Notes: generated from the letters alone by a model not told the origin. Positions 22,589-35,270 are shown, counted from the first letter of the stretch. The stretch: DNA of 64,000 nt from Ophiosphaerella korrae (GCA_028456385.1 JALNQF010000191.1:1-64000); one strand, 5' to 3'. Program-made: numbers and translations.

Positions 22589-24562
22589 ATGCCATTAGCC
22601 TTTTCAACAATAACACTACAGATGGACGATGAACGGCAACCGACAGCTCAGGAGATCCAGGCTTGGAGAAGTGCCTTTATTTCTAATGCAAAACCAGCCC
22701 GTTGGCCTACATTCCCTGAACTTGACCATGCTGGGGTATGGACTGATTGGCGTTCGCATCCCGTTGTGCCGGATACCATCCCTTCTTCAATCCAACAACC
22801 AACGTTGATTCAAGGCTACCCAGGAGATGGCCAATCCAAGGCTTTATGGCAAGGTTTCCAGCATACTTCACTGCCCGTGGGGCATATACGGCTCTTGAAA
22901 CTGCAAAATGCACATCTAGACACTGAGAGCAACACTTTACGCGGACTCGAGCTCATCAACATTCCTTTACAATCGGCACCAGAATATGAAGCCTTGTCAT
23001 ACTGTTGGGGCGATATGCGCCTCTGCACCGGAGTCTTTATCAGCCGTATTGATGATGGCACCAGAGCGTTTCGTGCAACAGAAGATTTGGCGACGTGCTT
23101 GTATAGCATTGTACAATCGAAAGATTTGGTGACCCCAGCGTACATTTGGATTGACCAGATTTGCATAAACCAGGAAGACACGAGTGAGCGTAACGCTCAA
23201 GTAAAGGCTATGGTGGATATATATCGCCGAGCATCGAGAGTCATTGTGTGGCTTGGGCAGGAGGCAGATCCCCGTTGGCAACGTGATCTTCCCTTCCTTC
23301 CAGGCATGTCAAAATTACTATCAATGACTGGATATAGCAGCGTATCACAACTCATCGCAAAAGTGTCGCTTTTTGGAAGAGCTTGGTTTCGTCGCTTGAG
23401 GGTTGTTCAGGAGGTTATTGTTGCGAAGGAAACATGCTGTCTTGTTGGCCAAGACCCGATACCATGGAAGGAGATGGAAGGCTTATACCAAAATCTTGAC
23501 GCTTGGTATGGATATTCTTTACCTTTATATCCTGTTCCTCCCTTGTACATCGACATCATTGTTGCTGTTCAAAATGCCCACGCCGATATTGCCGACACAG
23601 GACGCATCAATATTGTGCTTTTACTAGCGAGCGCAAACCAGCTGGATTGTACGGAGCCGAGAGACAGAATATTTGGACTGTTAGGCTGTGTTGGAAATAC
23701 ATTTCCGACTGATTTCGTGGACTACGATAAGCCAATACACGAGATTTATATGACTGCCACGAGGCTCATTACCGAAACAACCAAGAGCTTGAATATCATC
23801 AATCGCACCGCGCTTCGCTGTGACCGAATAAATCTAGACGGTTTGCCAACCTGGTCTCCGCAGTGGGGAAACCGTCTGGGGGAGACAATCGATGACCGAG
23901 AAGCTAACGTTTGTTCAGCATCATGCAATCGCGCGCATGTGCCGACAATATCTAGTCGTTCAACAGAGCTCCAAGTCCATGGCAAGTCAATAGATATGAT
24001 TGCTGCATTGATAACTGACCCTATCAATTTTGTGGTCGGGAGGCTAGATTCGCCTGAACATATCACTCTTCCTGAATTATGCCGCAAGGTTTGGCACCGC
24101 ATGGGCCATGCATACCAAACGACTACCGAAGCGGCCTGCGAGAAAGACGCACCTTTCAAAGTCATTCAAAATATTGTTGATACCGTTCTTTTACATCATG
24201 GCTTGTCCACCTTTAGCAAAGAAGTGTCCCTGAAAGCCTGTGGGGAGATCGTCGAGGGCAAATCAGACACCTCCATTGGTGAAGGAAACGTTGAAGTTCA
24301 GTCCTTCCTAAAAATGTTGAGTCTCTTTTGGAGCTGCCGGTCATTCGCCATCTTACAAAGTGGCCGCACAGCGTCTGTTTACCAGTCTGTACAAGTAGGT
24401 GATGAGGTGGCCATCTTGCACGGTCTCAATGTACCATGTATTCTTCGACAGGAAGGAACAGGACAATGGACGTTCCACGGCGAGGCTTTCTTGAAAGAAG
24501 CGATGCAGGGAGCGTGCGTAACATGGGAAGAACATGAAGCAGATACCTTCACACTGGTTTGA
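22589..24562 (+). CDS. Heterokaryon-incompatibility (HET) domain protein
   Basis: Single exon, 657 aa from 22589; starts at 22559 and 22622 are also possible. The HET domain (about residues 120-270) is shown by YEALSYCWGD, the middle block YIWIDQICINQEDTSERNAQV, ASRVIVWLGQEAD, and RAWFRRLRVVQEV. After it comes the usual PRDRIFGLLG and the PDYxxP-like VDYDKPIHEIYMTATRL segment. The C-terminal half (about 390-657) is the variable region. HET proteins mediate non-self recognition and regulated cell death in fungi, often as members of large families; whether this one is active cannot be told. No partner gene such as a STAND protein is beside it. Confidence 0.92.
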   Translation: MPLAFSTITLQMDDERQPTAQEIQAWRSAFISNAKPARWPTFPELDHAGVWTDWRSHPVVPDTIPSSIQQPTLIQGYPGDGQSKALWQGFQHTSLPVGHIRLLKLQNAHLDTESNTLRGLELINIPLQSAPEYEALSYCWGDMRLCTGVFISRIDDGTRAFRATEDLATCLYSIVQSKDLVTPAYIWIDQICINQEDTSERNAQVKAMVDIYRRASRVIVWLGQEADPRWQRDLPFLPGMSKLLSMTGYSSVSQLIAKVSLFGRAWFRRLRVVQEVIVAKETCCLVGQDPIPWKEMEGLYQNLDAWYGYSLPLYPVPPLYIDIIVAVQNAHADIADTGRINIVLLLASANQLDCTEPRDRIFGLLGCVGNTFPTDFVDYDKPIHEIYMTATRLITETTKSLNIINRTALRCDRINLDGLPTWSPQWGNRLGETIDDREANVCSASCNRAHVPTISSRSTELQVHGKSIDMIAALITDPINFVVGRLDSPEHITLPELCRKVWHRMGHAYQTTTEAACEKDAPFKVIQNIVDTVLLHHGLSTFSKEVSLKACGEIVEGKSDTSIGEGNVEVQSFLKMLSLFWSCRSFAILQSGRTASVYQSVQVGDEVAILHGLNVPCILRQEGTGQWTFHGEAFLKEAMQGACVTWEEHEADTFTLV

Positions 24563-25718
24563 CGAACATGCACTCCATGGAAAGTCTCTGCCACGATCAA
24601 AATCAATAGCCCCAGCTCAACTAAGACACATCGGTTTTCATCACCTTGCCGATCTTGTACCTTGCGCATCATTTCAATGGTAAAAACACTTTCCTCTTTG
24701 TACTCTCACTGACTCTCATCAAGTACGTCGAGTTCCAGCAAGTCTTCCATCGCGAGCAAGTGAATTGAATAAACCATGTACTTACCTTACCGGCCTACCG
24801 CACCCGTGCCAACAACACCACACCACCTCACAACCCCAGTAGGCGAAAAGTATCCCATTGCTCTTGCTTAGGTACCTAGTATCAAATATCAAACATCGCC
24901 CACACCTACCTCCTTCGCAGCCAACGCACTGTACCAAGCACATCCTAATAAGTAGTACATAACACACTGCCATCATAAGAAACGACCTTCAACTTACAAT
25001 TTATTTCGTAATCAGCATGGCATCGTGTGCCACGGTACAAAATAATTAAATGTAACCTACCTAGACGACAACAAATAATCATCTGCACGAAGACATCCTA
25101 ACACAAGAAATAACACGTCAGTAAATCCCCTTATCCATCAACATTCACCATCATCACTACAATCAACACCAAAAGCGAAAAGAAAAAAAAGATCAAAAAG
25201 TCAAAACAATATTATGAATCAACGACTTAACTTGTCTTACTACTTCGTCCTACCACACTATATCACCAGCGTTTAACGTACAGATCCATGCACACTTGAG
25301 TTTCCGTTTCCCGCCATATCCAGGCGCCGTTGCCTGGAGTTCCTTTCCGTGGTCAAAATACGCTATGCTCCTTCCGTATCAAGAAAAGGTGTGATACACC
25401 AATCCAAAACTAAGCTCTGTTATGAGCTGTAGATTTCCTCCCCCGCCAAGCACCAACGCCGGAGTGAAAAAAAAAAAAATTGGGACAAAAGGGATAATAA
25501 ATTGCTCCAAGAGGTATAATGAGCATATATGATGACATCTTTGGGGACTAGTTTGTGTCCACTAAGGGAAAACTTATATTGTTGGGGTCGGAGTTGGTAG
25601 AAGGAAAATATACACGGATGTGTAGAGTAATGTAAAAGGTGTTGCAAATACCGTAACCTTTTTGGGGTGTTTCTTCTGTGCCCTCTTTGGGGTCTTTGAG
25701 AGTTTTGGGTTTAGTGAG
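24563..25718. other. Intergenic between convergent HET and cyclin genes
   Basis: Presumably both 3' UTRs. Contains A-rich tracts near 25170-25200 and 25467-25480. No gene supported. Confidence 0.5.
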
Positions 25719-27815
25719 TTAGAGAATACCTGCCCACATGCCTGGGCCTTGTGTGCGGAAGCTTTGGGCGGCCTCAGTACCACAGCATGTTCGTTTCTTG
25801 CCAAAGTCTTTCTGGATGGGCAGACGAGAGAACTCGGGAACGGTGTGCTTGGGAGATTGCAGTCCCTTTGGCTCATTGACTGAGGATCGCTTATCCGATG
25901 AAAGAACAAAGGACTGTGCCATTGAACGATCAGGTAGAACGGTCTGACGACCTCGAAGGTCGAAAGCGGAGCGTGTGCCGTGAAGGAGGTGACGGACGTT
26001 TTGGTGTAGATCGACTGATGATCTACCACGCTTGCGGCTAGGCGCAGCCATTGCTGTAGGGCTATCGGACCTGAGGCATGTCGCATCGATGTCATCAATG
26101 TGAAAGCTCTCTAGATCAGGTGAGGACATGGGTTCACTCGGGGCATACTCGTACTGCTCCTTGCACTTCGCCAGGTACGGCAGTCTCGCATTGCGGCATG
26201 TCGCCAGTCGGGCAAGTTTTGCCTGACTTTGATTTGGCGCCCAGCCAACAGAAGAGACTGAAGAGATTGACGAAGCACGCGAAGAGCGCGAGTTGTCCGA
26301 GATCATGGACTCTGGAGATGAAGAGAGCGATGAGATTGATGGTGCAAGAGATGGTCGACGGCTCGGGAAGTGATAGGCTTCCAGACCGTTCCTGATGCTT
26401 GGGTTGAATTGATCGACACAAGTGCGTGCAAGTGAGGAGCACTGTGCTTGCTGCATTGCCGAACACATTGATGGGCGGCGCGATCCAAATGCCATAGCAC
26501 TCGCTGCAGGAGTGTTGCTGGTATAGGATTGCGGCGTCAAAGAAGGTGTAGGCAATGGTCCCAGGCGGGCCAGGGATGGTGTGGGTGGGAGCAGCTCAGG
26601 CTTTGGCTCCAAGAAACGAGGTACTTGATAACGAGAAGGAGTCGGCGTACTCTCCTGGGAAGTGCAACCTTCCGAAGAAGGATGGCGCAAAGGAGAGGAG
26701 CTGAGCTGGTGCCTCAGTTGGGGGCGAGCTGGAGTGACCGGTGTTTTAGGGGCTACCTCGATGACCTCCAACTCTGGCGTCAGCATAGGGATAACGTCTT
26801 TCCAAGTGTTGATCAAGCAAGCTCCTGGAGAGGATGGCGGGTTGTTGGGAGTGTGACGAAGCACAACCTCCTGCCACTTGTCCCAGATAGGCTCCGTGAT
26901 ATGAAGCTTCCAGTTGACAGCTTCAAGAAATGCCATCTCGTTGGTGTTGATCTCGCAGACCTTGAGGCCAGAAATCTTGCTCCATGCACGGGCAGAGTAA
27001 TTGCGATCTTGCAAGTACTTTGAAGCAAGGATAAGCGCAGCAAGGAACATGCGACGACCGCACTGCAGAGCGCGAAGAGAGGCATCTTCAGGCTGGGACA
27101 TGGTAAAGTCATGTTTGGGCAGGTGCGCCTTAATGAGGATCAAGTAATACAAGGCAACCTGTAGGGTTGAGTAGCTAGTCCGAGACCGACGAAGCGTCTC
27201 CTGGATGAAAGTGCGGAGGGGAAGCACTCCACGTCCAGAAGCATTTTCGCAACGGCTCTTGGGTTCAGCGAGCTGCCAGATGACCTCGACCATCTGTGTA
27301 GCGGAATCTTAGGGGGGGGAATCAGCGGTGGAACCAGGGTCCATGGGAACGTTGTACTAACCGACGAGGCAGTCGACGAAGTTGCCTTTGCGTTCGCTCT
27401 GCCGTACCAACTGAGGAGGTCCTCGTTGGTTGATTGTTGTCGACGATCGTCGAGGATGCTGGCGCTGCTCAATGGGTGCCAGGAACTCTGTGCGCAAGGA
27501 CGGCAACCTTTCCTGGCCAGTCTCGCGGCATGCCGAAGGCTGATACTGGGGAAAGGTGCTGACTCTTGTGATTGGCTGGAACACGGACAGGCTAAGAGGA
27601 TCGACAGAAGTCGGCCCAGCATGCCTTGATCTCGTGTTGTGTTCCTCTGACTCCCATTGGGAGTGCTGAGATGTTGAGCTAGTGCTTGATGCCTGTGATG
27701 CAGCGTCTGAGAAGACTGAAGAGGTAGAAGAGGAAGCCGAAGAGGAAAGGGTAGCGGCGTATGGGTGAGTCTCCGGCAAGATGCCGAAGTTAGCAGGAAA
27801 TATGTCAATGCTCAT
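25719..27815 (-). CDS. PHO85-type (PCL) G1/S cyclin
   Basis: Two exons, 27815-27362 and 27307-25719 (680 aa), 54-nt GT-AG intron. After a Ser-rich N-terminus (about 150 residues), the cyclin box starts at DSATQMVEVIWQL and continues LRTFIQETLRRSRTSYSTLQVALYYL, RRMFLAALILASKYLQD, AWSKISGLKVCEINTNE and FLEAVNWKLHI. This order is that of Pcl1/Pcl2/Pas1 cyclins that activate the Pho85 kinase. The C-terminal 350 residues are Ser/Pro-rich, low in structure and full of SP/TP sites, as expected for a turnover-regulated cyclin. The leader region upstream is unusually long (over 3 kb to the next gene). Subfamily assignment is from motif memory only. Confidence 0.87.
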
Positions 27816-30800
27816 GATGAAAATAGGGTGAAGGTAAAGGAGATTCCAAAGGAAATGGAGACGATAAGAAGTGAGTGGAGAGGTGGATGTGGCTTAGTGT
27901 CACGTCTCGAAGTGCTGACCGTTAGGTAGACCAGAAGATGTGGCGCAGAGCGTGATAGTTATATGAGGTGGTCGTGGTGTGACCGAGATGTTAACCGATA
28001 GACAAACCGTAAGATTGTGACCCTTGGCTTCGGTGGTATGACGTTGCAAAAAACTGCTTTTCTTGACTACTAGCCGTATCTAGATTGCGATGTGCAGCAC
28101 TTGGATCGCGTTACCTGACCGTGGTAGATCTGGTGGTGTGATCAAAGTGGTGGATGCGATCTGGATAGGTAGAATAGGGCAGATTTCGAGGTTGAGAGTA
28201 TACGTATGAAGTTTGAGGGGTTGACGGGGTTTGCAGGTGATAGTTGCTCGAACAAGTAGATGGTCGAAGAGCTGTCAAGTGCGAACTAGAGAGAGGACAC
28301 CTCCAGTCACCGTCAACTGCAGAATCACCGAAACAAGGTCGTGGGAGAGACCGACCGCAAAACACTCGTGAGGTTACAGCAGGTGGATAGCCCGGGCTAT
28401 CGCAAAAGCTGGAAGATCGGAGGGGATGCGGGGGGTCTAGCAGACGAAGCCTCTAGCGAAGGCCTTGTTTCCGGAAGTAGTGGTGAATTCTGAGCGACGA
28501 ATGACTGGAGTAGCAGTGTAGGCCGAGATCAGCATTGTGAGGCAGCGAGAAGAAGTACTAAGTGTTCTAGTGCGGTGAGGACCTGCGAGCGGTATCACCC
28601 AGCCGGAGCAGCTTGGTACGTGGGGTGGAGGGGAGAGTGTTGGTTTGTCGCGTTTGTTTGGGTGGGTGGTTGGACGTATGGTTGGGTGTGTGATTGGGTG
28701 GTTATTAGTGGTGGTTGATGTACATGCGATGTTGCGAGGTTTGCGGATGGGAGGTCTGACGTGTTGGGCAAGTGGCGGTCGGCAAGTCGGCAGACAAGAG
28801 GTGAGGCCAAAGCGGAAGGTGCGAGCAGCGCGAGAGAAGAGGAGCGAGGAGCGTTAAAGAGACGGGCTCGCAGTCAGATGGATGGATGGCTGGGAGTGCG
28901 ATGAGTCTTTGGGGCGGGTAGGCGGCAGCGTGGCGGCGACAAAGGTCGTTGCTGGGCTGCTGTTACCTGGACAAAGACGCGACAGGTGTGTGTGTGTGGG
29001 TGTGTGAGTAGAAGCGTGGTTGCGACAGACAGCAGGTGGACGTGTAGGCAGTGATAATCACCTAGATCAGGCCCCAGGGCGCGCTGTAAGGTATCGTGGA
29101 GTCCATTGCTGCTGTGCTTGATGATGGGGGACGGGCTGGGCGGACATGGCGATTAATAGGCAGAGGGAGGCAGTAGCCTACAGCCCCCGGCCAGCCCAGT
29201 CACGTCCAGTCACAGTCATCGAACAAGAACGGGCGACGCAGGGGCCATGTTGCCTCTTGCCACACCCCTCGCAAAAGACTCATCTGCCTAGCTTGTTGCT
29301 TTGCCGTGACAGTCACACGGCAATGCCTGGCAGCAGAGATACGCAGCCCGCGCAGCCCAGCGAACTTGGGGGCGTGCTGCTAGGCGCCTGGCACTCTGTT
29401 CTGTTGGTGTCGAGTTCGCCGGCAGCCATATCACGGTGCTGGTGCTCGTTCTGAGCGTAAGACGCAACAAGGCCGCACAGCCAGCCCGCCTTTGCTTCGT
29501 GCCCTCTCTATCGGCAACCGGCCCTCATGCAAGGCTGTCCCAGTCGGCCGCCGTTCTGTAATCGCTGCGACACACACGGCGTCGCCTTTGCCCGCCGCGT
29601 CCCTCTGTCTCCCCCTTTGCTCTGCCTGGCGTCGCTCTGCCTGCTCGGCCTCTTCCTCCTCGCCCTTGCTCGTCCTCGCTCCATGCTGTGCTGGCTGTTC
29701 CTTCAGCTGAGGGCTCAGGTGCTCTGCTCTGTCATGGGGATCCCGCCAGTGTGGGTGCCCAGAATGCACTCCTCCCAATAGCCGCCCTGCCATTGGTGCG
29801 CCCCCGCCCCTCTAGCCCAAACCAGCCATTTTGCTCGCCTCACCGCATCGCTAGCGCTTCCCAATCTCCCCCAATACTCCCCATCGAGCCTTATTAAGGG
29901 CCAAACCCCTCGATCGCAGTTTTGGCCCGCGTTTGCGCCATTGTCAGCCGCGACACGGCTTCATTTACATTACTCGGCTGCCCGTCTCCTCCACTTTACG
30001 CGCTGTATTGCAAGTTATTGCTTTCCCCTGGACATGATGCAAATGGCGCCTGCGCTCGTTCGAGCCAGCTCACCACCACTTTCGCACACAGCCGCACCCG
30101 TCCTCTCCCTGCGTGCGACCGCAGCAACCACTAATTCCTAAACAAGTGCCTCTCCGTGTCTCGCCCCGTGCAACTGCACTCTGCAGCTGCTGAGCCTTGA
30201 AGTGCTTCCGAAAATTCTCCATCCATGTTTGCGGCCAGAGTTTGCCGTCAGTGCGCTTCCAGAAGTGCCACGCATCATCCAGCTGACGACTCACCATCAT
30301 GTGCAGCCCTCCCTTTGGGCCCGGATGCCGACTTGTTCCGGCTGCTCAGGGGCTTGGCCAGGGCTGAGTCACTGCCATGTGCTCCCTAGCACGCCACCTT
30401 CCATCGCCAATTCTGCTCAGCCGGGACGTTGTCTGTCACAGCCAAAAGACTCGACAACTTGCTTCGCCGCTGGCTCCAAAACATGTTGCAAATCTTGCCT
30501 CGCCTTCGTCTTCTACCTACCACCAAGTCTGCTGATACCGCGATGGCCCCGCGCGTAATCAGACGTGAAGCTAAGTTGAAACAGCGGCTAATCATCTTCA
30601 TCATCACCATATTTCAGGATCAGTGACTCACCCCCTCTCGAGCACAAGATTGGGCCTGCCAACGAGGCTACCACAAGTCCCTGTTCCCAACAAGGCAGCA
30701 GACGGACAGTAATGGCTTGCAGCGGTTCATGCGCGCCACAATGACCACTACTTTAGTTGCACATTCGCCGCAGAGCAAACAACTTGTGGAGCATACCACG

Positions 30801-31202
30801 CCTAATGGAATAATCTTAGTCGGACTCCGCTCATGTGGAGCTGACCAAGACTGAACATCGCAGGCAGCAATGACATGGGCTCATAAAACTAGCCCAATCA
30901 TTGTGCGCGACTATCAACAAGTTCCAAGCGTCACAACATCGCGAATGAATCTGTGAGGAGTCCAGGTGCCACTCTGAAAGAAAAAAAAAACGGGTTTAAG
31001 GTGAGTAGGAGGAGTTGTCTTACTCGCAAGTCAGGAAGCAGAAGCAATCTGACCATTTTTTTTGCATTGGCGTCCTTGTAGTTTCCACGACGAGCACAAC
31101 ATGTAGACTGAAGCCTGTATTCGCCAAACCCAATGAGATCAAACTACCCTCCATATTGAATCGTCCATGACCACCAGATACCAAACTATTCTTCACTCCC
31201 TC
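27816..31202. other. Long gene-free stretch upstream of the cyclin
   Basis: 3.4 kb; the nearer half likely holds the cyclin promoter and 5' UTR, the far end the 3' UTR of the next minus-strand gene. A GT-rich stretch lies at 28985-29010. Open frames around 28595-28857 and 29431-29793 are low-complexity shadows on opposite strands. No RNA gene recognised. Confidence 0.5.
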
Positions 31203-32216
31203 TTAACGGAACCCCAAAGGACATGCTGCACCCCCCGCCTCAACGTTCGGATGACCATCCGGAACCTCGATCCCCCTTTCCCTCACTGTCTCCTTAACCT
31301 CCTCCGTCTGCACCGTACCATCCGGCAACGTCTGCCCTCCAGGAACCTGGACGCCCATCTGTGCATTATCCAGTGCCTCCGCGGGCGCAACCCCCTTGTC
31401 CACCATTTCTTTCTGCACTTCACCATCCGGCGCAATCTGCCTAAACATATCCATTGGATCAAACCACGTCCTAACCCCCTGCAGCTGCAACTTTTCATTC
31501 ACCGTCGCAACCGTCACGCCCTGGATATCAATCGCCCCGCCATGCGCCTTGGCCCGCACCTTCTCCCCTTTATCGTTGATCCCCACATAGTCGTTCTTCA
31601 TCACGCCCCAGTGTCGCCACCGGAAACTCACCGTCGGCGGCCCGCTATATACTTCGAGCACTTCCCATGCAAACGTAGGCATCATGCGTTTGAATGTCTT
31701 GTGCGACGACGCAAAGTCTGATCGGGTCGGATCATAGTATTCGTTGGGCGTGATGATGGCGTTGTAGGTTCCGACCTGAACACATAACATGGTCAACCTC
31801 TCACTTGCATTGCATTGGACGGGTCCGCACTGCACTGCACTGCACTGTACGTATATACACATTACTTACTTCGAGCATGTGCTCTGCGCCCTGGGGCTCA
31901 GAGCTGTTAATAGCGAAAGAGTAGTTGTCGTGGTCGACTGTGCGCCAGTCGGAGAGAGCGGGCTTAAATGACGCTTCGATTTCCCAGTTCTTGACCAGGC
32001 TTTGGACAATGTCGGGGAGGGAGCCGGCTTCGTGGTGCATTTGTTTGGCTGGCATGGTAAGTAGGTGGGGTGGATAAGTGTCGGCGTGGTATGCTCCTCA
32101 CTTTCTTCAAACATCTTTCTCGTCTTGGTGTAATCTGGTATCAAATTGTACCGCCATTTGGCGTCTTTGTCTCCGAGGACGGCATCTGGGTTGGTGGCGT
32201 AGTCTGGTAGGGCCAT
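31203..32216 (-). CDS. Fungal homologue of plant 'pathogen-related protein' (SnoaL/NTF2-like fold)
   Basis: Three exons, 32216-32102, 32048-31870 and 31775-31203 (288 aa). Order of marks: AKWRYNLIPDYTKTRKMFEE, LVKNWEIEASFK, NYSFAINS, GTYNAIITP, FAWEVLEVYSGPPTVSFRWRHWG, and a C-terminal ACPLGF. This order matches the barley pathogen-related protein family (LVKTWEME, YNAFL, EVLEVYSxPPxxxFxFRHWG, CP near the end), whose fold is SnoaL/NTF2-like. The enzymatic role is unknown in either kingdom. It is cytosolic by look: no signal peptide or membrane segment. The second intron contains a CTGCA tandem repeat. Confidence 0.82.
31825..31848. repeat. Short (CTGCA)n repeat inside an intron
   Basis: About four tandem copies of a five-base unit within the second intron of the pathogen-related-like gene; length changes here would alter intron size only. 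Confidence 0.8.
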
Positions 32217-33837
32217 TGTGGAGATGGATGATATGAATGTGATGTTTGTCGAGGGATCGAATATCGAGACAAGAGCGAGCTAGGCCTTTATACCAAATTC
32301 GTTGGCCGTGGAGTGAATGTATTGGAAAGGGATATTCTGAAGCAGGGGCAATCACCCACTCGACACAATTACCACCTATGCTTTTATACATGTTTGCTAT
32401 CCAGAAGCTTGTCTTGGAACCTTACCAAGGACTGGGCCAGTAAGCCCGCAGCAGATGACCCTGGATCCTTGCAACGCAGGGAGTATTGACTTTATGCGGT
32501 AGGTTGTCAGGACATAGTGAGCAAATCACATTAGTTGCGCCCCAGTGTGTTGATTTCGGACCTAGATAGCTCTCGTATTTGACAGGATACGCGAAAACCT
32601 AAAATCGTGGTTCAGAGTGGGACGAGCTGCAAGTAGCGGGGATTGCCCTAGATGCTCCGTATCTCCGCTGGGACTGCTCGGGTTTTAATTCAGCCCAGCA
32701 AGTTGAATGCGCAACATCCATCTCTTCTCAATCAGACAGTAAATGCCATCCAACGTGGTATGACTTTTTGTTCTTTTGTGGCTCTATGTTATAACGTTGA
32801 CGATCCTTGTTTGCTGTGTTACTTGAACATCGGCAATAAGGGAGAGCAGGGTTTGGGTGGATCGCGAGATCGCGCACTAACCACTCAGGATATTCTACCC
32901 CAGTTTCAATACAGCCAACAGAGAAGATAGTAATTCTTGCATGGGCTAGTTGCTGCAGGTTAGATTTTAGGGCGGGAAGTATAGTAGCCGTGCCAGGTTT
33001 CAGTGTTCCGTTCTAGAGAACTCTCGACCATTTGCATAATCTGTCTTGATCGTAATATGCAGTCATCGCCGCCAATTCGTTGTTTCTATGGTTTGCTCCA
33101 ATCTTTCGTGGGGTGACATTTTTGATAACTTTTGGAATTATGAGTATGGATTACATGCCTCGGAGGTCTTCCTCAAGTTGTCAAGCAATATTAGAGGACG
33201 GAAAGTGACATGCTAATCATCAATTTTACCCGCTCCTTGTGAATAAAGCTAATGTGTCTCGCGCCGACATGATGCAGCCGGGGCGACAGGAATCGAGAAG
33301 CTAGACGGCACGAACCTTCTAATCAGTATGAGATGGTTGGTTGTTTTCCAGAGCCTCAAGGAAGGGTCTCCGGAAACGCGGCCTAGGCATCCACTTGTTG
33401 GTTCCTACTGTGTACTCAAGTAGCGTTGGTGGCTTCAAATACTCTTGCATATATGGAGAAGAAACGCCACAAAAGGCTATGTATGTGCTAATTTTCAATC
33501 TTTTTGGGGGGTTGGAAGTTATTTTGCCCGATAAAGTCTGGATCTGGGAGAATTGTTGTGCATATGAAGCCGTTGACGCTACCTTAGCTGCAGGTTCTCT
33601 TAGATGAACCATCTGGCCAGCGTTTAGTTGATCATGTCTGCCGCATATCACGCTGCACAGACGAAAGTATTCTTTGAAGACTAGCACAAATTTCATGTGA
33701 TGTAGTCGTGGTTGAGGTTGCGCATTTGATATTAGCGTAGTACATGACGTCACCTGATAACTCATACTTTGAGCTACGACGGCGAACAACAACAGTTCAC
33801 GAATGATAAGCGTCGACAAGAAATCTACCAGCTCAAC
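32217..33837. other. Intergenic between divergent genes
   Basis: 1.6 kb between two divergent start codons. An antisense open frame (33319-34035) runs into the PIP-kinase gene but has no motif. No other gene seen. Confidence 0.45.
32285..32292 (-). promoter_or_regulatory. TATA-like box
   Basis: TATAAAGG on the minus strand about 70 bp upstream of the start codon of the pathogen-related-like gene. Confidence 0.4.
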
Positions 33838-35008
33838 ATGGGGATACGCGAACGTCTCATTAGTACCTCTATCCTTCGCGCGATATTTAGACCTACTTCT
33901 CAGCCTAATGACGGAGAGGCGCGTCCTGGACTGCTCGCGCGAATCATAACCTTCTTCTCTTTCTTCAGCCTCACGCTTGCAAGATATCACGCAAAGCTCT
34001 TCAAGAAACTTCGAAACGAAATATGGCAGATTCAAGAGGAAGAATACATAGAAAGCTTCCGCAGTCCAAGCAAGAACAAGCGCACTGATTTGGTCTCGAT
34101 CGGTGATCTTGGATATTCTGGATCAGTATGTGTAGTGCATCATAACTGATATTTTCCCTGGTAATATATAATAGACATTCTTCACGACTCCAAATTCGAA
34201 GTACCTAATCAAATCGCTCCCTCGTGCCTTCGAGCAGTCTTTCTTTCGCGACCGCCTTCTCAATCCCTATGTGGAACATATGGAACTCAACAAGAACTCC
34301 CTCCTAGTCCGTATCACCGACCTGCTATATTGCCCCACAACCACCCTGGGCGCCATCATTGGTGCCGCACCCAGCCATCACATGGTCATGGAGAACATCT
34401 TGTATGGAAAGTCAGCTTGCGCCAAACACCACCAAGAGCAGTGGGAAACATACGACCTCAAACCGAATGACTACTTCTACCCCGAGCGTGATGTTGCTGG
34501 CGGCAGATTGGCTCCCGAAAGCGTCAAGGAGCGCCTCATCGATGACTTCCCTGACAAGATCCGGGTGACCATTGACCAAAAGGAGGAACTCGTCGCACAA
34601 CTATTTCGCGACTCCAAGGTCCTAAGAAACAACAATGCCGTGGATTATTCCCTCTTCTTGGTCCGTTACCCTGCAGACCTGGAACACGTCGCCACCCCAC
34701 CTGGTCGGGGTTCATCATGGCGCAATGGCGTGGTGTCTCTGGATGGCAAGTGGGTATATCGTGCGATCATTCTAGACTTCTTCTGGGCCAAAGACGCACT
34801 TCAAGCGCAGACGCTCACGGGCTTAGTTAAGCTGTTCAATGCGCTGAAATGGGGTAAGGACCATGGGCCCATGAGCATCACGACGACGAGCGACGAGTAT
34901 AGGCAGAGGTTCCTTAGCATGGTCGAGGATATAGTTGAGGTCCTAGATAGTTCCGGACGCCCTTCTGGAGAAATACGTGGTGTTGCTTCTGGTAGTGCAG
35001 AGGTGTAA
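33838..35008 (+). CDS. Phosphatidylinositol phosphate kinase-domain protein
   Basis: Two exons, 33838-34125 and 34175-35008 (373 aa), 49-nt GT-AG intron. The reading order is that of a PIPK domain: LFKKLRNEIWQIQEEEYIESF, then GYSGSTFFTTPNSKYLIKSLPR (the substrate-binding/G-loop strand with the Lys of IKS as ATP ligand), NPYVEHMELNKNSLLVR, HHMVMENILY, VDYSLFLVRYP and YRAIILDFFW. These correspond to the xxIK, MEN, MDYSLL and IID blocks of PIP4/5-kinases. It is a stand-alone domain without FYVE or CCT parts, so it is not a Fab1; Mss4 is much longer. Such short PIPK proteins recur in filamentous ascomycetes with unknown role. The start is the first ATG in the open frame; an upstream exon is possible. 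Confidence 0.82.
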
Positions 35009-35260
35009 CTGTGTGTTATTTCAATATCCTATATCAGATCAGCGAGGCCTAGTCCAATATGAATATCTTGAGTAATCGAACCTATCTTAATCAGAAGCAT
35101 GTTGATCAGTCTCTACCTCGCCTCTATCATCGAAATGGTAAGTAAAATCGTAAATCGCCATACTTTCTGACGCATGACCTCAAGCCGAGCAACTGAATCA
35201 TCGGTACCTATTGCCACAAATATAAACATCACAAGTAGTTACTCTTTCATGCTAGTGCTA

Positions 35261-35270
35261 GGGGGGGGGG
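35261..35270. repeat. G10 run
   Basis: Ten G bases followed by A and five more G bases. Confidence 0.85.

Noticed and set aside
25574..26098. 174-codon minus-strand open frame overlapping the cyclin end
   Set aside because: Out of frame with the cyclin and without motif.
33319..34035. 238-codon minus-strand open frame
   Set aside because: Runs antisense into the PIP-kinase exon and shows no motif, while the plus strand carries clear PIPK blocks.
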